Of a DNA stretch of 64,000 bases, positions 12,799-23,295 are shown in pieces (the first letter of the stretch is position 1; every line of letters begins with the position of its first letter). The notes beneath the pieces were generated by a model, which saw nothing but the letters and a program-made list of their open reading frames with translations, was not told the origin of the DNA and made no database searches. The position numbers and the translations under genes were made by a program. Where the stretch lies: NCBI GenBank assembly GCA_032158295.1, contig CM063243.1, positions 13,236,931-13,300,930 on the forward strand, given 5' to 3'. The DNA comes from Pycnopodia helianthoides. Lineage: Eukaryota > Echinodermata > Asteroidea > Forcipulatida > Asteriidae.

Positions 12799-13544
12799 CT
12801 TTATGAAGTTAAAAATAGATCAAGCTATACACGCATTCCGACAACCAGCATATTGAAAAGGAGAGCAATACCAAATTAAGCAAACTGTCACCTTTAGGAC
12901 GGGGGAGGGAGGGGGGGGGGGCTCTATAGTATCACTTACGAGTATCTTCATGTTATGTCCATTATGCTCATATTTACCCACCTCATCCCCCTTAAAATTG
13001 TTGACGTCTTTTTGAAGCAGGGAATCGAAGAGAAATCAGCACCTGTTATTACGAAGCTTGAGTTTAAGGTTGAGTGTGTAGTCGAGCTGCTTATGATATG
13101 TATACGCGCAGGTGGTTAATAAGGCGAGAAAATCGTTGCCGAGGCTGCAGGCACCGTTTACTCCGGGGCTCACGCGTTTAAACTCCGGCGTGCTCGACGC
13201 CTACGTTCAGTGGAGTTAAACAAAATGTCAACCACTATTTTTGCCACTCTGGTAAATATAGCGTGGGAATTATTTGATTTTATGTGGACAGTTTTGTATC
13301 AATTTCATGAACATGATAAGTTTCAAGATAGCACAAATGGTCTTTCGTAGCTGACCAGTGACCATAAATCCAGAGGATTTAAATCGCGTAGTCGCGTTGA
13401 TGACTTTTGTTATTAGGCCAAGAGCACTAGCTTTAACCCGGATATAGCTCATAACGAGATGATTTTTTCCAGGATAGGTCCAGGAATATGCCTAGAATGA
13501 AATACTAAAAGTCCCCCAAAATCCCCCTGGAGCTCTCTCCATAA
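12799..13544. other. Intergenic sequence, no feature seen
   Basis: Between the palindromic element and the fold-back repeat I see no exon, RNA gene or clear repeat beyond a G-run near 12902-12920. Confidence 0.4.
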
Positions 13545-14350
13545 TCCATGATGGCGTCCAAAATGGCTGCCATTTTCGAATCTTATCATAACTTTGCAAC
13601 CAGACATGTTGTAAATACAAATAAAGAGTATAAATATATGTTTTGATGCACAAGGAATCAGATAGAATCATTATTTTGCAATTTTAAAACTTATAAGTAT
13701 CTAAAACCAAGATGGCGTCCCCAAATGGTTTCGAAAATGACCACCATTTAAGTTCCTCATATTTTTGCAGCCAAACTGCCATTTTCGAATCTTATCATAA
13801 CTTTGCAACCAGACATGTTGTAAATACAAATAAAGCGTCAAAATATAAGTTTTGATGCACAATGAATCTGATAGAACCATTATTTTTAGATTTTAAAACT
13901 GAAAGGTATCTAAAACCAAAATGGCGTCCCCAAATAGTGTCAAAATATAACACCATTTCGAATCTATCATAACTTTGCTGCCAGATTAGCGCATATAAAT
14001 GCTGTTTTGGACGCCTTCTACGTTTGAGATACTCATGAGTTTTAAAATCTCACAATGATGAGTTTATTAGATTCCTTGTGCCTCAAAACATATATTTAGA
14101 TCATTTATTTGAATTTACAACATTTCTGGTTGCAAAGTTATGATAAGATTAAAAATGGTGGCCATTTTGGACGCCATCTTGGTTTTTAGATACTTGTGAG
14201 TCTTAAAATCTCAAAATAATGATTCTATCAGATTCATTGTGCTTCAAAACGTATATACTTAGACCCTTTATTCGTATTTACAACATGTCTGGCTGAAAAT
14301 TTATGATAAGATTCGAAAATGGCAGCCATGTTGGACGCCATGTTGGAATT
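13545..14350. repeat. Large fold-back (inverted) repeat of about 0.8 kb
   Basis: Two forward half-units (about 13549-13720 and 13780-13930) and two inverted ones (about 14010-14170 and 14175-14350) share TCTTATCATAACTTTGCAAC, CAGACATGTTGTAAATACAA and AAGATGGCGTCC or their complements. The structure can form a long imperfect hairpin. No coding sequence was found in it. It probably belongs to a fold-back or MITE family. Confidence 0.75.
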
Positions 14351-14739
14351 CTAAAAAAAAAAAAAAACAAAAAAACCCTTCTACAAAATTGTGGACGACT
14401 CCATGTAGACACCGATCTTGTCCGCCCTCATACAAACTTGCTTTGTCTGAACAATTTGGTGGGAACGATTTATTTGGAAACAAAGCTACAGAGCATTCAA
14501 AGCTTCTTATTATTATCCATATAGTACTCTTATATTAAATTTTGAAGCATCACAGCCGAACACATTGTAAAAGAAAGGATGACACGTGATGCGTGTTCCA
14601 CCAATCAAATGACAAGGATGTGTGTGTGTGTGGTATATATTAGTTTTGGATGAGTATTTTCATTAAATGCTTCTAACCAACAACAAAAGTACCACAAAGG
14701 GGAAGTACATTAAAGTCCATTAATGGTTTATGGAAGAGC

Positions 14740-14960
14740 AAATTTATTCTAATCTTATAGTTTTCAAGAAACAAATCATGAAGGGATGTAAATCATTGGT
14801 TATCAGAAATGTACATTCATTTCAATCCTTTAGTTATCAAGAAACATACCATAAAGGGATGGTACATCATTGGTTATTGGAAGAGTACTTTCATTCAAAT
14901 TATCGAGTTATCAAGAAACATATCATAAAGGCATATGATACATCACTGGATAATTTGAAA
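14740..14960 (+). repeat. 73-bp minisatellite, about 3 copies (unit A)
   Basis: Imperfect tandem units built on TTATCAAGAAACATATCATA, then GGGATGGTACATCATTGG and a TTGGAAGAGTACATTCATT segment. The homologous array in unit B (17398-17795) has about five and a half copies. Confidence 0.8.
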
Positions 14961-15725
14961 TAATTTCTTTTGAAAAGTTATATTTTTCAAGCCCTTCAAT
15001 TTTCAATAACATAAACCACTTCTGACAATAAATTACATCTACATGACATGGTATTTATCTCGCTTTGCATTGCTGTTTTTACGCAGGAATCTTCTTTGTA
15101 AAAGTTGATATAAAGTCTCAGATTTAAATTTCTCGAAGACAAGGCTTTGATTTCTTAATGATAAGTCAGGGTTGTTATCAACCACTTTAGTGATTAGTAA
15201 GCCAATACTTTGCTATCTCTCTAATAGGAGACGTTCAAAACATGAGGAAGATGGGAGGAAGGGAGGCTGTTCTTAATTGAATTGTTGATGTCCTCTCTGA
15301 CTTCCGATTGAAGCTACAAAAACGAGGTTCTGTCCAATCTACCATGATGCGGTTAGTCTCTCAAAGCCACAAGGATACCATCTCAAACAATTTAATTCCA
15401 CAACAGATTGGATCTAATTCTGGTTAAAAGGAAAGAGATTAACTCAAAACCTTGAACACATTCCCCTGCACTTTAATTTTTTTCTTCTTCTAAGATCAAT
15501 GGAAGATGGGGAAAAAAGACAGGAACAAGTTCGGCAAATGTATCAGTATATTAAAATCAAGATGTAGTTCTGGACAAAGATTATTTTGCTACACTTGATT
15601 CTTCTTCAGAGATGTTCATTTTAAGTTGAGGATTCAGAGTAAACAGACACGAGGCATCAAGTCACTACAGCAAACAATTCATTGCTTTGTTCTGTTTAAA
15701 TCATCAAATCGTTCATTGTTTCAAA
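14961..15725. other. 5' flank of the GPCR gene
   Basis: Non-coding upstream sequence that is conserved in unit B at about 17800-18571, with substitutions and small indels. It probably carries the promoter; I cannot point to a specific TATA box. Confidence 0.4.
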
Positions 15726-16697
15726 ATGGATCTTAGTAACATTATTCTCCTTGTTAACATCATCATCACATTTTCTGCTCTTCTAGGAAACGGCATTGTG
15801 ATTGTTGTTATGACGATTAGACACAAACAGTTCAGCTCTCTTCCAAGCAGACTCATCCGTCATCAATCAATAATTGACTTCATTTCTGGTGCAGTTTTTT
15901 TCCTGGTGGAAGTGGTACTTTTAGGTTTCAAATCACCTGGGATTCAAGTCAGAGAGGATTTTCTTGGTGAGGTGCTGTGCCGTTTTGTAACGTCCGGTTA
16001 TTTCATCTTTGGTTTGACAGTCTCATCCACCTACAACTTGGTGATCATTTCACTGGAGCGTTTTATGGCTACTTGCTATCCAGTCAAACATCGTAACTCT
16101 TTCACGCATTTCAGGATCAAAGTTGCTATGGGTGTGGCCTGGACAATTGGCTTCACGAGCGCAGTTTCTTCACCTTTGGTGATGTTTTTTAGCACCAAAG
16201 GAGAGTGTCACTTGAACAACAACTTAGTGACTATCTCATTTGCATTTAATTTCACACTTCGGTATCTCATCCCTGTCACACTCATGACATTTGCATATGT
16301 TCGCATATTTATGGTTCTTCGACGCAAACTGGCCGATGCTCAACAGCAAAGAAATAGAGTCCTGAGTAAGGCTAAACGAAACGTCTTAGAGACAATGCTT
16401 ATTGCTGGGATCTTGTTTTTAATCTGCTGGACACCAATGCAAGTGCTAGGATTTCTCATCATTACTCGAACTATTGACAATATTATGACATTTTACATGT
16501 TTCGAGTTTTTACAGCGATAGTCAATTGTAACATGAGTGTCAACCCTGTCATTTATTGCTTCAAGTATAAACAATTTCGTGACCAACTTCTTCAACTTGT
16601 AAGGAGCTGCTTTAATCGAAACAGAGTTCACACCGTCGAGTCCATATCCAAGGAGCAAACACAGCAAATTGCTGTCATACAGGCTACACAAAACTAA
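15726..16697 (+). CDS. Rhodopsin-like (class A) GPCR, intronless
   Basis: One open frame of 323 residues from ATG 15726. The frame opens upstream of that, but without an ATG. All seven membrane helices and class A landmarks are present: GN in TM1 (Asn22), Asp51 in TM2, Cys85 at the top of TM3 pairing with Cys161 in loop 2, ERF at 111-113 in place of DRY, Trp139 in TM4, Pro183 in TM5, CWTP at 234-237 in TM6, and NPVIY at 273-277 followed by a basic helix 8. The N-terminus is only about five residues, so a small or membrane-accessible ligand is more plausible than a large hormone (inference). The basic third loop fits G-protein coupling. The ligand is unknown. A tandem copy has decayed at 18572-19498, as in expanding chemoreceptor-like clusters. 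Confidence 0.9.
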   Translation: MDLSNIILLVNIIITFSALLGNGIVIVVMTIRHKQFSSLPSRLIRHQSIIDFISGAVFFLVEVVLLGFKSPGIQVREDFLGEVLCRFVTSGYFIFGLTVSSTYNLVIISLERFMATCYPVKHRNSFTHFRIKVAMGVAWTIGFTSAVSSPLVMFFSTKGECHLNNNLVTISFAFNFTLRYLIPVTLMTFAYVRIFMVLRRKLADAQQQRNRVLSKAKRNVLETMLIAGILFLICWTPMQVLGFLIITRTIDNIMTFYMFRVFTAIVNCNMSVNPVIYCFKYKQFRDQLLQLVRSCFNRNRVHTVESISKEQTQQIAVIQATQN

Positions 16698-17397
16698 CTA
16701 AAAAAAAGCTATCAATCAAATTTCCCCTGAAGTCATCAGGTACAGTGATCTAACAACATTTTCCAAGAGTTAACAACCAGTGTTTAGCATTTTACATCAG
16801 ATGATGTGTATACATGCCAAATTTCTTGAGGCAAAGTGAAAAGGCAGATTTCACTGAGTGATTACATTCTAAGACGATGCATCAAAGAAAAGCATTCGAT
16901 ATTTGTTTTACACAACTCACACTCAGATCCTTAACTGAATTTTTTTCATGATTAACACAAAATGGACGCGGAAATTCGTCCAACCCACACTCTATTAATT
17001 CTTTAAAAAAACCTTCTACAAAAATTTGTGGACGACTCCATGTAGACACTAATCTTGTCCGCCCTCACACAAACTTGCTTTGTTTGGACAATTTGGTGGG
17101 AACGGTTTATTTTGAAACAAAACTGCAAACCATTCAAAGTTTTTCTTATAAGTATCCATATTGGACTCCTATATTAAACTTGGGGCGTTACAGCCGAACA
17201 CATGGTGTAGTGAAAGAAAGGATGACACGTGATGTGTGTTCCACCAATCAAATGACAAGGATCTGTGTGTGTGGTATATGATAGTTTTGGATGAGTATTT
17301 TTATTCAATTATTCTAACTAATTAGAAAAATACCACAAAGGGGAAGTACATTTGCCATTAACGGTTTATGGAAGAGCACATTTTATTCTAATCTTAT

Positions 17398-17795
17398 AGT
17401 TTTCAAGAAACGCATCATGAATGGATGGTACATCATTGGTTATCAGAAATGTACATTTTTTCGAATCCTCTAGTTATCAGGAAACATATCATAAAGGGAT
17501 GGTACATCATTGGTTATTGGAAGAGTACGTTCATTCCAATCCTTTAGTTATCAAGAAACATTATCGTAAAGGGATGGTACATCATTGGTTATTGGAAGAG
17601 CACATTCATTCAAATCCTCTAGTTATCAAGAAACATACCATAAAGGGATGGTACATCATTGGTTATTGGAAGAGTAAATTCATTCCAATTCTCTAGTTAT
17701 CAAGCAACAGTCATAAAGGGATTGGACATTAATTGGTTATTGGAAGAGTACACACAATCAATCTCTAGTTATCAAGAAACATATAATCACTGGAT
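17398..17795 (+). repeat. 73-bp minisatellite, about 5.5 copies (unit B)
   Basis: Same unit as 14740-14960, expanded. Several copies carry the string AAGGGATGGTACATCATTGG nearly unchanged. The short open frames across it are repeat artefacts. Confidence 0.85.
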
Positions 17796-18571
17796 AGTTT
17801 ATAATTTGCTTTTGAAAAAGTTTTATAATTCGAACCCTTCAGTTGTTAATAACATAAACCTACTCTGACAAAGTTTACGTCTAAGTACAGTAGATGACGC
17901 GGTATTTATCTCGCTTGGCATTGCTGTTTTTTTGCAGGAATCTTCTTAAAAAAAAACTGATATTGCAGTATTAAGACTTTGATTTCTCACTGACATAACT
18001 TCAATTGTTCAATGATAGTCAGGGTTGTTATCAACCACTTTAGTGATTAGTAAGGCAATACTTTGCTATCTCTCAAAAAGGGAGATGTTCAAAACATGGG
18101 GGGTGCTTAATTGAATTGTCGATCTCTACTGTGACATCTGATTGAAGCTATACTACAAAGAGGTTCTGTCCAATCTACCGTGATGCGGTTAAAGGCACAA
18201 TGATACCATCTCAATCAATTCAATTCAAGAACAGATTTGATCTAATTCTGTTTTAATGGAATGATATTCATTCAAAACCTTGGTCAAATTCCCCTGCAGT
18301 TTCAATTAAAATTTTCTATGAAGAATGGAAGATGGGTAAAAAAAAACACAAGAAAACGTATGGCAAAGATTTCAGTATAAAAAATTCAGATTTATTTCTA
18401 AACAAAGACTTTTTTGCTACACTTGATTCTTCTTCAGAGATGTTCATTTCAAGTTGAGGATTCAAAGTGAAGAGACAGCAGGCATCAAGTCATCGTAGCA
18501 AACAATGCATTGCTTTGTTCTTTTTAAATCATCAAATCGTTCATTGTTTCAACCTTACTAGACTTGAAACA

Positions 18572-19498
18572 ATGGATCTTAGAAACATTATTCTCTTTGT
18601 CAGCATCGTCATCACATTTTCAGGAGAGTGTCACATTTTCAGCTTTTCTAGGAAACGGCATTGTGATTGTTGTTATGACGATTAGACACAAACAATTCAG
18701 CTCTCTCCCAAGCAAACTCATCCGTCATCAATCAATAATTGACTTCATTTCTGGTGCAGTGTTCTTTCTTCAAGAAGTGGTAATTAAGGTTTATATCACC
18801 AGGGATTCAAGTTGGACACGATTCTTTTGGTGAGATACTGTGCCGGTTTGCCATTTCTGGTTATTTTACCGTGAGTCTGACAGTCTCATACACCTACAAC
18901 TTGGTGATCATTTCACTGGAGCGTTTTATGGCTACTTGCTATCCAGTCAAACATCGTAAACTCCTTCACGCATTTCAGGATCAAAGTTGCTTTGGGTGTG
19001 GCCTGGACAATTGGCTTCACGAGCGCAGTTTCTTTACCTTTGGTGATGTTTGTTAACACCAAAGGAGAGTGTCACTTGAACTACAACTTAGTGACTATCT
19101 CATTTGCATGTAATTTCACACTTCGCTATCTCATCCCTGCCACACTCATGACATTTGCATATGTTCGCATATTCATGGTTCTTCGACGCAAACTGGCCGA
19201 TGCTCAACGGCAAAGAGACGGAGTCCTGAGTAAGGCTAAACGAAACGTCTTATAGAGACAATGCTTATAGCTGGGATTTGTTTTTCATCTGATGGACACC
19301 GATGCAAACCCTAGTATTTCTCACGATTACCAGAACTATGGACTATATAATACTGCAGTTGACATGTTTCGAGTTTTTACAGCGATAGTCAATTGTAACA
19401 TGAGTGTCAACCCTGTCATTTATTGCTTCAAGTATAAACAATTCCGTGACCAACTTCTTCAACTTGTAAGGAGCTGCTTTAATCAAAACAGAATATAA
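18572..19498 (+). pseudogene. Decayed tandem copy of the GPCR
   Basis: Closely matches the receptor at 15726-16697 but cannot be read through. A 19-bp duplication inserts near 18622-18640 in TM1 and shifts the frame. Further indels lie near 18780-18830 (after TM2) and near 18958-18962 (after the ERF region). A 2-base insertion near 19252 creates an in-frame TAG before TM6. In the TM6 region a base is lost and a TGC codon has become TGA. A divergent insertion precedes TM7. The NPVIY segment remains, but the C-terminal tail after FNQNRI is missing. The pattern is multiple independent lesions, unlike the isolated one-base indels in the WD40 gene and POMT2. Confidence 0.88.
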
Positions 19499-19559
19499 AA
19501 AAATATATAAAAAAATACAACAGTAGGGGGCCTAAATGATAATATTATAAATATAATAA

Positions 19560-20185
19560 CGTAAAAATAAATAAATGAGTATATATTTTGTTCTCCAAAA
19601 CATTATGGAAAGAACGAGTGACTTGGTCAGCAAAAGAACATACCCTAAAGGAACTGTTTTTCGTTTGCTGAAAACGGTTGAATAGAGACGCGCTCCCTCA
19701 AAACCAAATAATTCTTAAAGAAAAGAAAAGTAGAGGGAAACACACCATTCACAGAAGACCAACAAAAAAAGGCTCAAATTAATTGCAATAAATTCACCTT
19801 GCAAAATTACCAGAAAAGTTTTAACAATCCGTTTTACGCAAACCGTTTCGGCAGAGCATTTTGCTTTCCTTCAAAATTCTTCCCACGGGGATGCATTTTT
19901 GATAAGAAACGGGATATGGACCCGGTCATTACCAACTTAACAAATTATTGTTACATACTCAGAAAAGTTCTGAAACTAAGTGTAGAAAACTAGAATTGTA
20001 GTAAATTTCAGTCGATTTCAGTATTGAGGGCTTATTTCGCACAAAGTCGGATTCTTGTTTCTCCCACGTGGATAAATAATTGGAATGCGGTTTACCTTTA
20101 CATGTTCAATTATAACACGTTGTTACCGATTTTTGGCAGGGATGGACCAGTTTTTACCCATGTTTGACGACGATTGTGACCGCAC

Positions 20186-20186
<1 letters not shown>
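19560..20186. other. Intergenic spacer, no feature seen
   Basis: AT-rich spacer after the GPCR pseudogene. No exon, RNA gene or repeat family recognised. Confidence 0.4.

Positions 20187-20262
<76 letters not shown>
20187..20262. repeat. (AG)n microsatellite
   Basis: An almost uninterrupted AG dinucleotide run of about 75 bp. Confidence 0.95.
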
Positions 20263-20263
<1 letters not shown>

Positions 20264-20265
20264 CA

Positions 20266-20448
20266 GGACCCAATTTCGTAGAGCTACTTTAAGCAGAAAA
20301 TGTTGCGAAACAAATTTCTGCTAAGCAAATCCAGCAGGATACCAGTCACAGATTGTACATGTGACATGGTATTTTGGCTGGTAACCTTTTTCTGGTAGAG
20401 CATAATTTGTTGTGCTTAGCTGCTTTTTGTGTTTAAGAAATTGGGCCC
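20266..20448. mobile_element. GGGCCCAATTTCATA-type MITE, copy 1
   Basis: Ends ACCCAATTTCGTAGAGCT and TTAAGAAATTGGGCCC are inverted. The interior holds the family motifs GCTGGTAACC and TGTGCTTAGCT. About 183 bp, non-coding. Its left end directly abuts the AG microsatellite. Confidence 0.7.
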
Positions 20449-23295
20449 GGATCCTCATGGCCAGTCACGCGGAGAGGTAATAGCAAGAGTGAACCAAGGA
20501 CCACACCACCTTCTTCGCTAGAAATGTAATGGTCGTTCGGGTTGGGCCGTTCGCAACAACAAATTATTTTCTTCTAAAATGTTCACGACAGTTTGTTTGT
20601 TTGTTATGAACTGCTTTGAATAAACGAGTCCATCGTTTAACAAAACAAAAGGACCCCACGTTTGGCTGTGTGAAACAGATAAACTTCATACTACTACTGA
20701 GGGGCAGTGTACAGTAATAGTGAAAACATTGCCATTCCGACGGTTTACTCATTTCATGCGCTCCGTGTAAAGTAGGTCAATCTTGATCCAGCGACTTTTA
20801 AAGAGACGCAATGAGCCTTCCAGACACCTGCTTCCATGACCCACACAAAAGATGTTGTTGATGCTTTCACACGAGTCGTAATTGACGCACTTGCTAGTAT
20901 TTTTAAATTAAGTAACTCCTGCTAGCGGGGAGCCAGGGGGTGTTGTTTTTTCGTCGAGTCCAATTGTACCAAAATCAGCTGATCGCCACTAAACACGTAA
21001 GATGTTTCTCGCTATTTTTAACCATTCATCGATTTGCTGTAAGTTGTGTGATGTCCGTTTTTTTTCCCCTAAAGATGTTTTAGCGTGTGACGCAAATTCA
21101 ATGCTTTGGATCGGAGAAATCACTCAGTTGGGGGAGGGCGTTATTTACCTCCTTCACGGTCAAAGAGAGTTTGGCACGAGTTCAAAAGCATTCCTACTCA
21201 TACCTCTCAAGTTCAAGTTGAATACCAATCAACAACAAACAACACACAAATAAAATTACTTTGGAGCTCAGTTGAAACTCTGAAAGGATATTTGTATGCA
21301 CACGAACGTATTGTGCAACAACAAACGATTCGGCATTTACTATTTATGGACTTCATGCACTGCGGTTCTTGTGGGAATTTTGTCAAACACTTCATTTTAC
21401 TGAACAATAACTAAAATGAACAAATTCTGCTGAGTACTGGCAATCAATACTCATAAATCCCAATAATATACATTGTATGTTTTATGGCACGTCAATTATT
21501 GTATTTTCCCACAGTGCATTTTAATGCATTGCAGTGCAGTCACTTTGGCGTCATGTAGTCATAACTAATTGCACTGGATCTGAGAATTTGCATCACTTCG
21601 TTTGTCTTCTCCCGCCCGGGGCGCTGTTTCCCTTAACACGGTGGGTATCAAATTGTGTATGATAGTTTCTAAACTTAATTTCTGCTCCTGTGTGGGGAAA
21701 AAGTTCCTGTGGGGGGGGGGGTGCCGTTAAAGACGCAGCTAAATACTGGATTTTCCACTGGGTGAATTGTTTCCAACGCGTTTGATTGTACCGGCGTTCT
21801 AAAACTGCGTCACGTGATGATGCAAAACGCAACATACAGTGTGGCGTAACCGGGGGAGGGGGATGACGGGGGGGGGGGGGGCATGGGGGGAGCGGGGCAC
21901 GGTGTCCCCACAAGATGTCCGTGCCCCGACCCCCATTTGAAATCTGTGATTTTGAGATTAGCAATTACCAGAGTCAAATGTTACATTTTATAAGCTTAAA
22001 TGTGATAATTTCAGAGTTTTGTTTACATTTACACGCAGACAATGTGTTTGTTTTTACACTCACGAGAAATACAAACGAAAACTGCATTTTTAATTGGCCA
22101 GAAGTGCCTCCTAGAAAATATTGTGCATTCCCTTGTGCCCCCCTAAAATTCTACTCTAGTTCCGGCGCTGGCAACTATCTAATGTCTGAAAGAACAGGAA
22201 GCCGTCAGCAGAATTTGGATTCTGGACACTTCGGGGCTGCTAAATTTAAACGAACTCCTGCCGCACATGTGACGCTAACACTGGTATATTCCTTTAAAAG
22301 TTACGCATTCAGTGTGTCCTTCTTTTTTTTAAATTAAATTTCGGTGAACAGTTGGACGATGCACGAACTATATAAGAATGTTCTATTGACACTCAGTCAT
22401 TCGTGTCAGAGCGAGAGTAATGCCCTCAGCAGAAAATCGCATCACTCGTAGACCTTAACGTCAAGTTTTGTAAAGACCTAGCCACAGGAATGATAATTAA
22501 AAAAAAAAATCTTTAATTGAAAACTTCGTACTACTAGTCCAGCAGTCCCCCAGGCAGTGTGGTGAAGGCCTGACTATTAAAGGGGGGGGGGGGGGAGGGA
22601 ACGAGAGGAAGTCACCATCCCCCTTCCCAATTGATGTCCTGTGTTTTATAAGCTTTTTTTGTACTGTCTGATTTCAATGTTTTAAAACTATTTCCTATTT
22701 ACACGCAGACAATTTTCACGTCAGATTATCTTATTAGAAATACCGGTAGTAAATGGCGTAACCAGAGCACCGAAAAGGGGCTTGTTTAGGAAAGAAGTGC
22801 CCGCAGGCAAAAAGGATGAACCCCCTTGGTGCACCTCCCCCTAAAAGTTTACCCTAGTTACGCAAAAACAATGATGGAATCGAACCAAGTAAGAAATACA
22901 GTGTGGTTAACAATAAAGTTCTAAACTGCTCAATAACACTTTGCCAATGGCGCACAGTGTTTAAAGCGGCTGACGTCACAACGTTAAAGGTGTAACCGCA
23001 TGGTGGTCAGGCATTACAATTTTTCAATAGAGATCAGTGGGTGACGTTGTCAGCATTCTATTCGCCCTCTATCGATAAACACATTCATTTTAAATTGGTC
23101 ACGAGATGACAGGAATATGAGGATACGGTGACATTTTCGTGGATCACTGACCAGAAATAAGTAGCTGCCAAACACGCAGGTGTGATTACGCGGTCGGGTG
23201 GCAGCATAAAAGCACCAATCCCGCATCACAACCGTCAAAGCCAGAGTACGACCGTGTTTTGTTGAACACTTGGGATTTTTACGGCGCGTGTGAAA
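20449..23295. other. Intergenic spacer upstream of the globin
   Basis: No gene recognised. It contains several poly-G runs (near 21711-21721, 21868-21880 and 22582-22593). The open frames here are short, cross such runs and match nothing I know. The last 250 bp presumably hold the globin promoter; no clear TATA box was identified. Confidence 0.45.

Larger units (their letters stand above)
14373..17004 (+). repeat. Tandem duplication unit A (intact GPCR)
   Basis: Unit A starts near CTTCTACAAAATTGTGGACG and matches unit B, which starts near 17005, through the 5' flank, a 73-bp minisatellite, the GPCR coding region and its upstream sequence. The offset is about 2.6 kb, in direct orientation. 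The length difference comes mainly from minisatellite copy number. Confidence 0.85.
17005..19498 (+). repeat. Tandem duplication unit B (decayed GPCR)
   Basis: Direct repeat of unit A, from the CTTCTACAAAAATTTGTGG start through the end of the GPCR homology near 19490. The match stops abruptly before the C-terminal tail of the receptor and is followed by A-rich sequence. Confidence 0.85.

Noticed and set aside
15687..15725. Longer N-terminus of the GPCR
   Set aside because: The upstream part of the frame has no ATG (it begins at TTG). ATG 15726 gives TM1 a normal start, and the same ATG is present in the decayed copy at 18572.
21593..21964. 123-codon open frame on the - strand
   Set aside because: It depends on long poly-G/C runs and low-complexity Pro; no domain and no splice partners.
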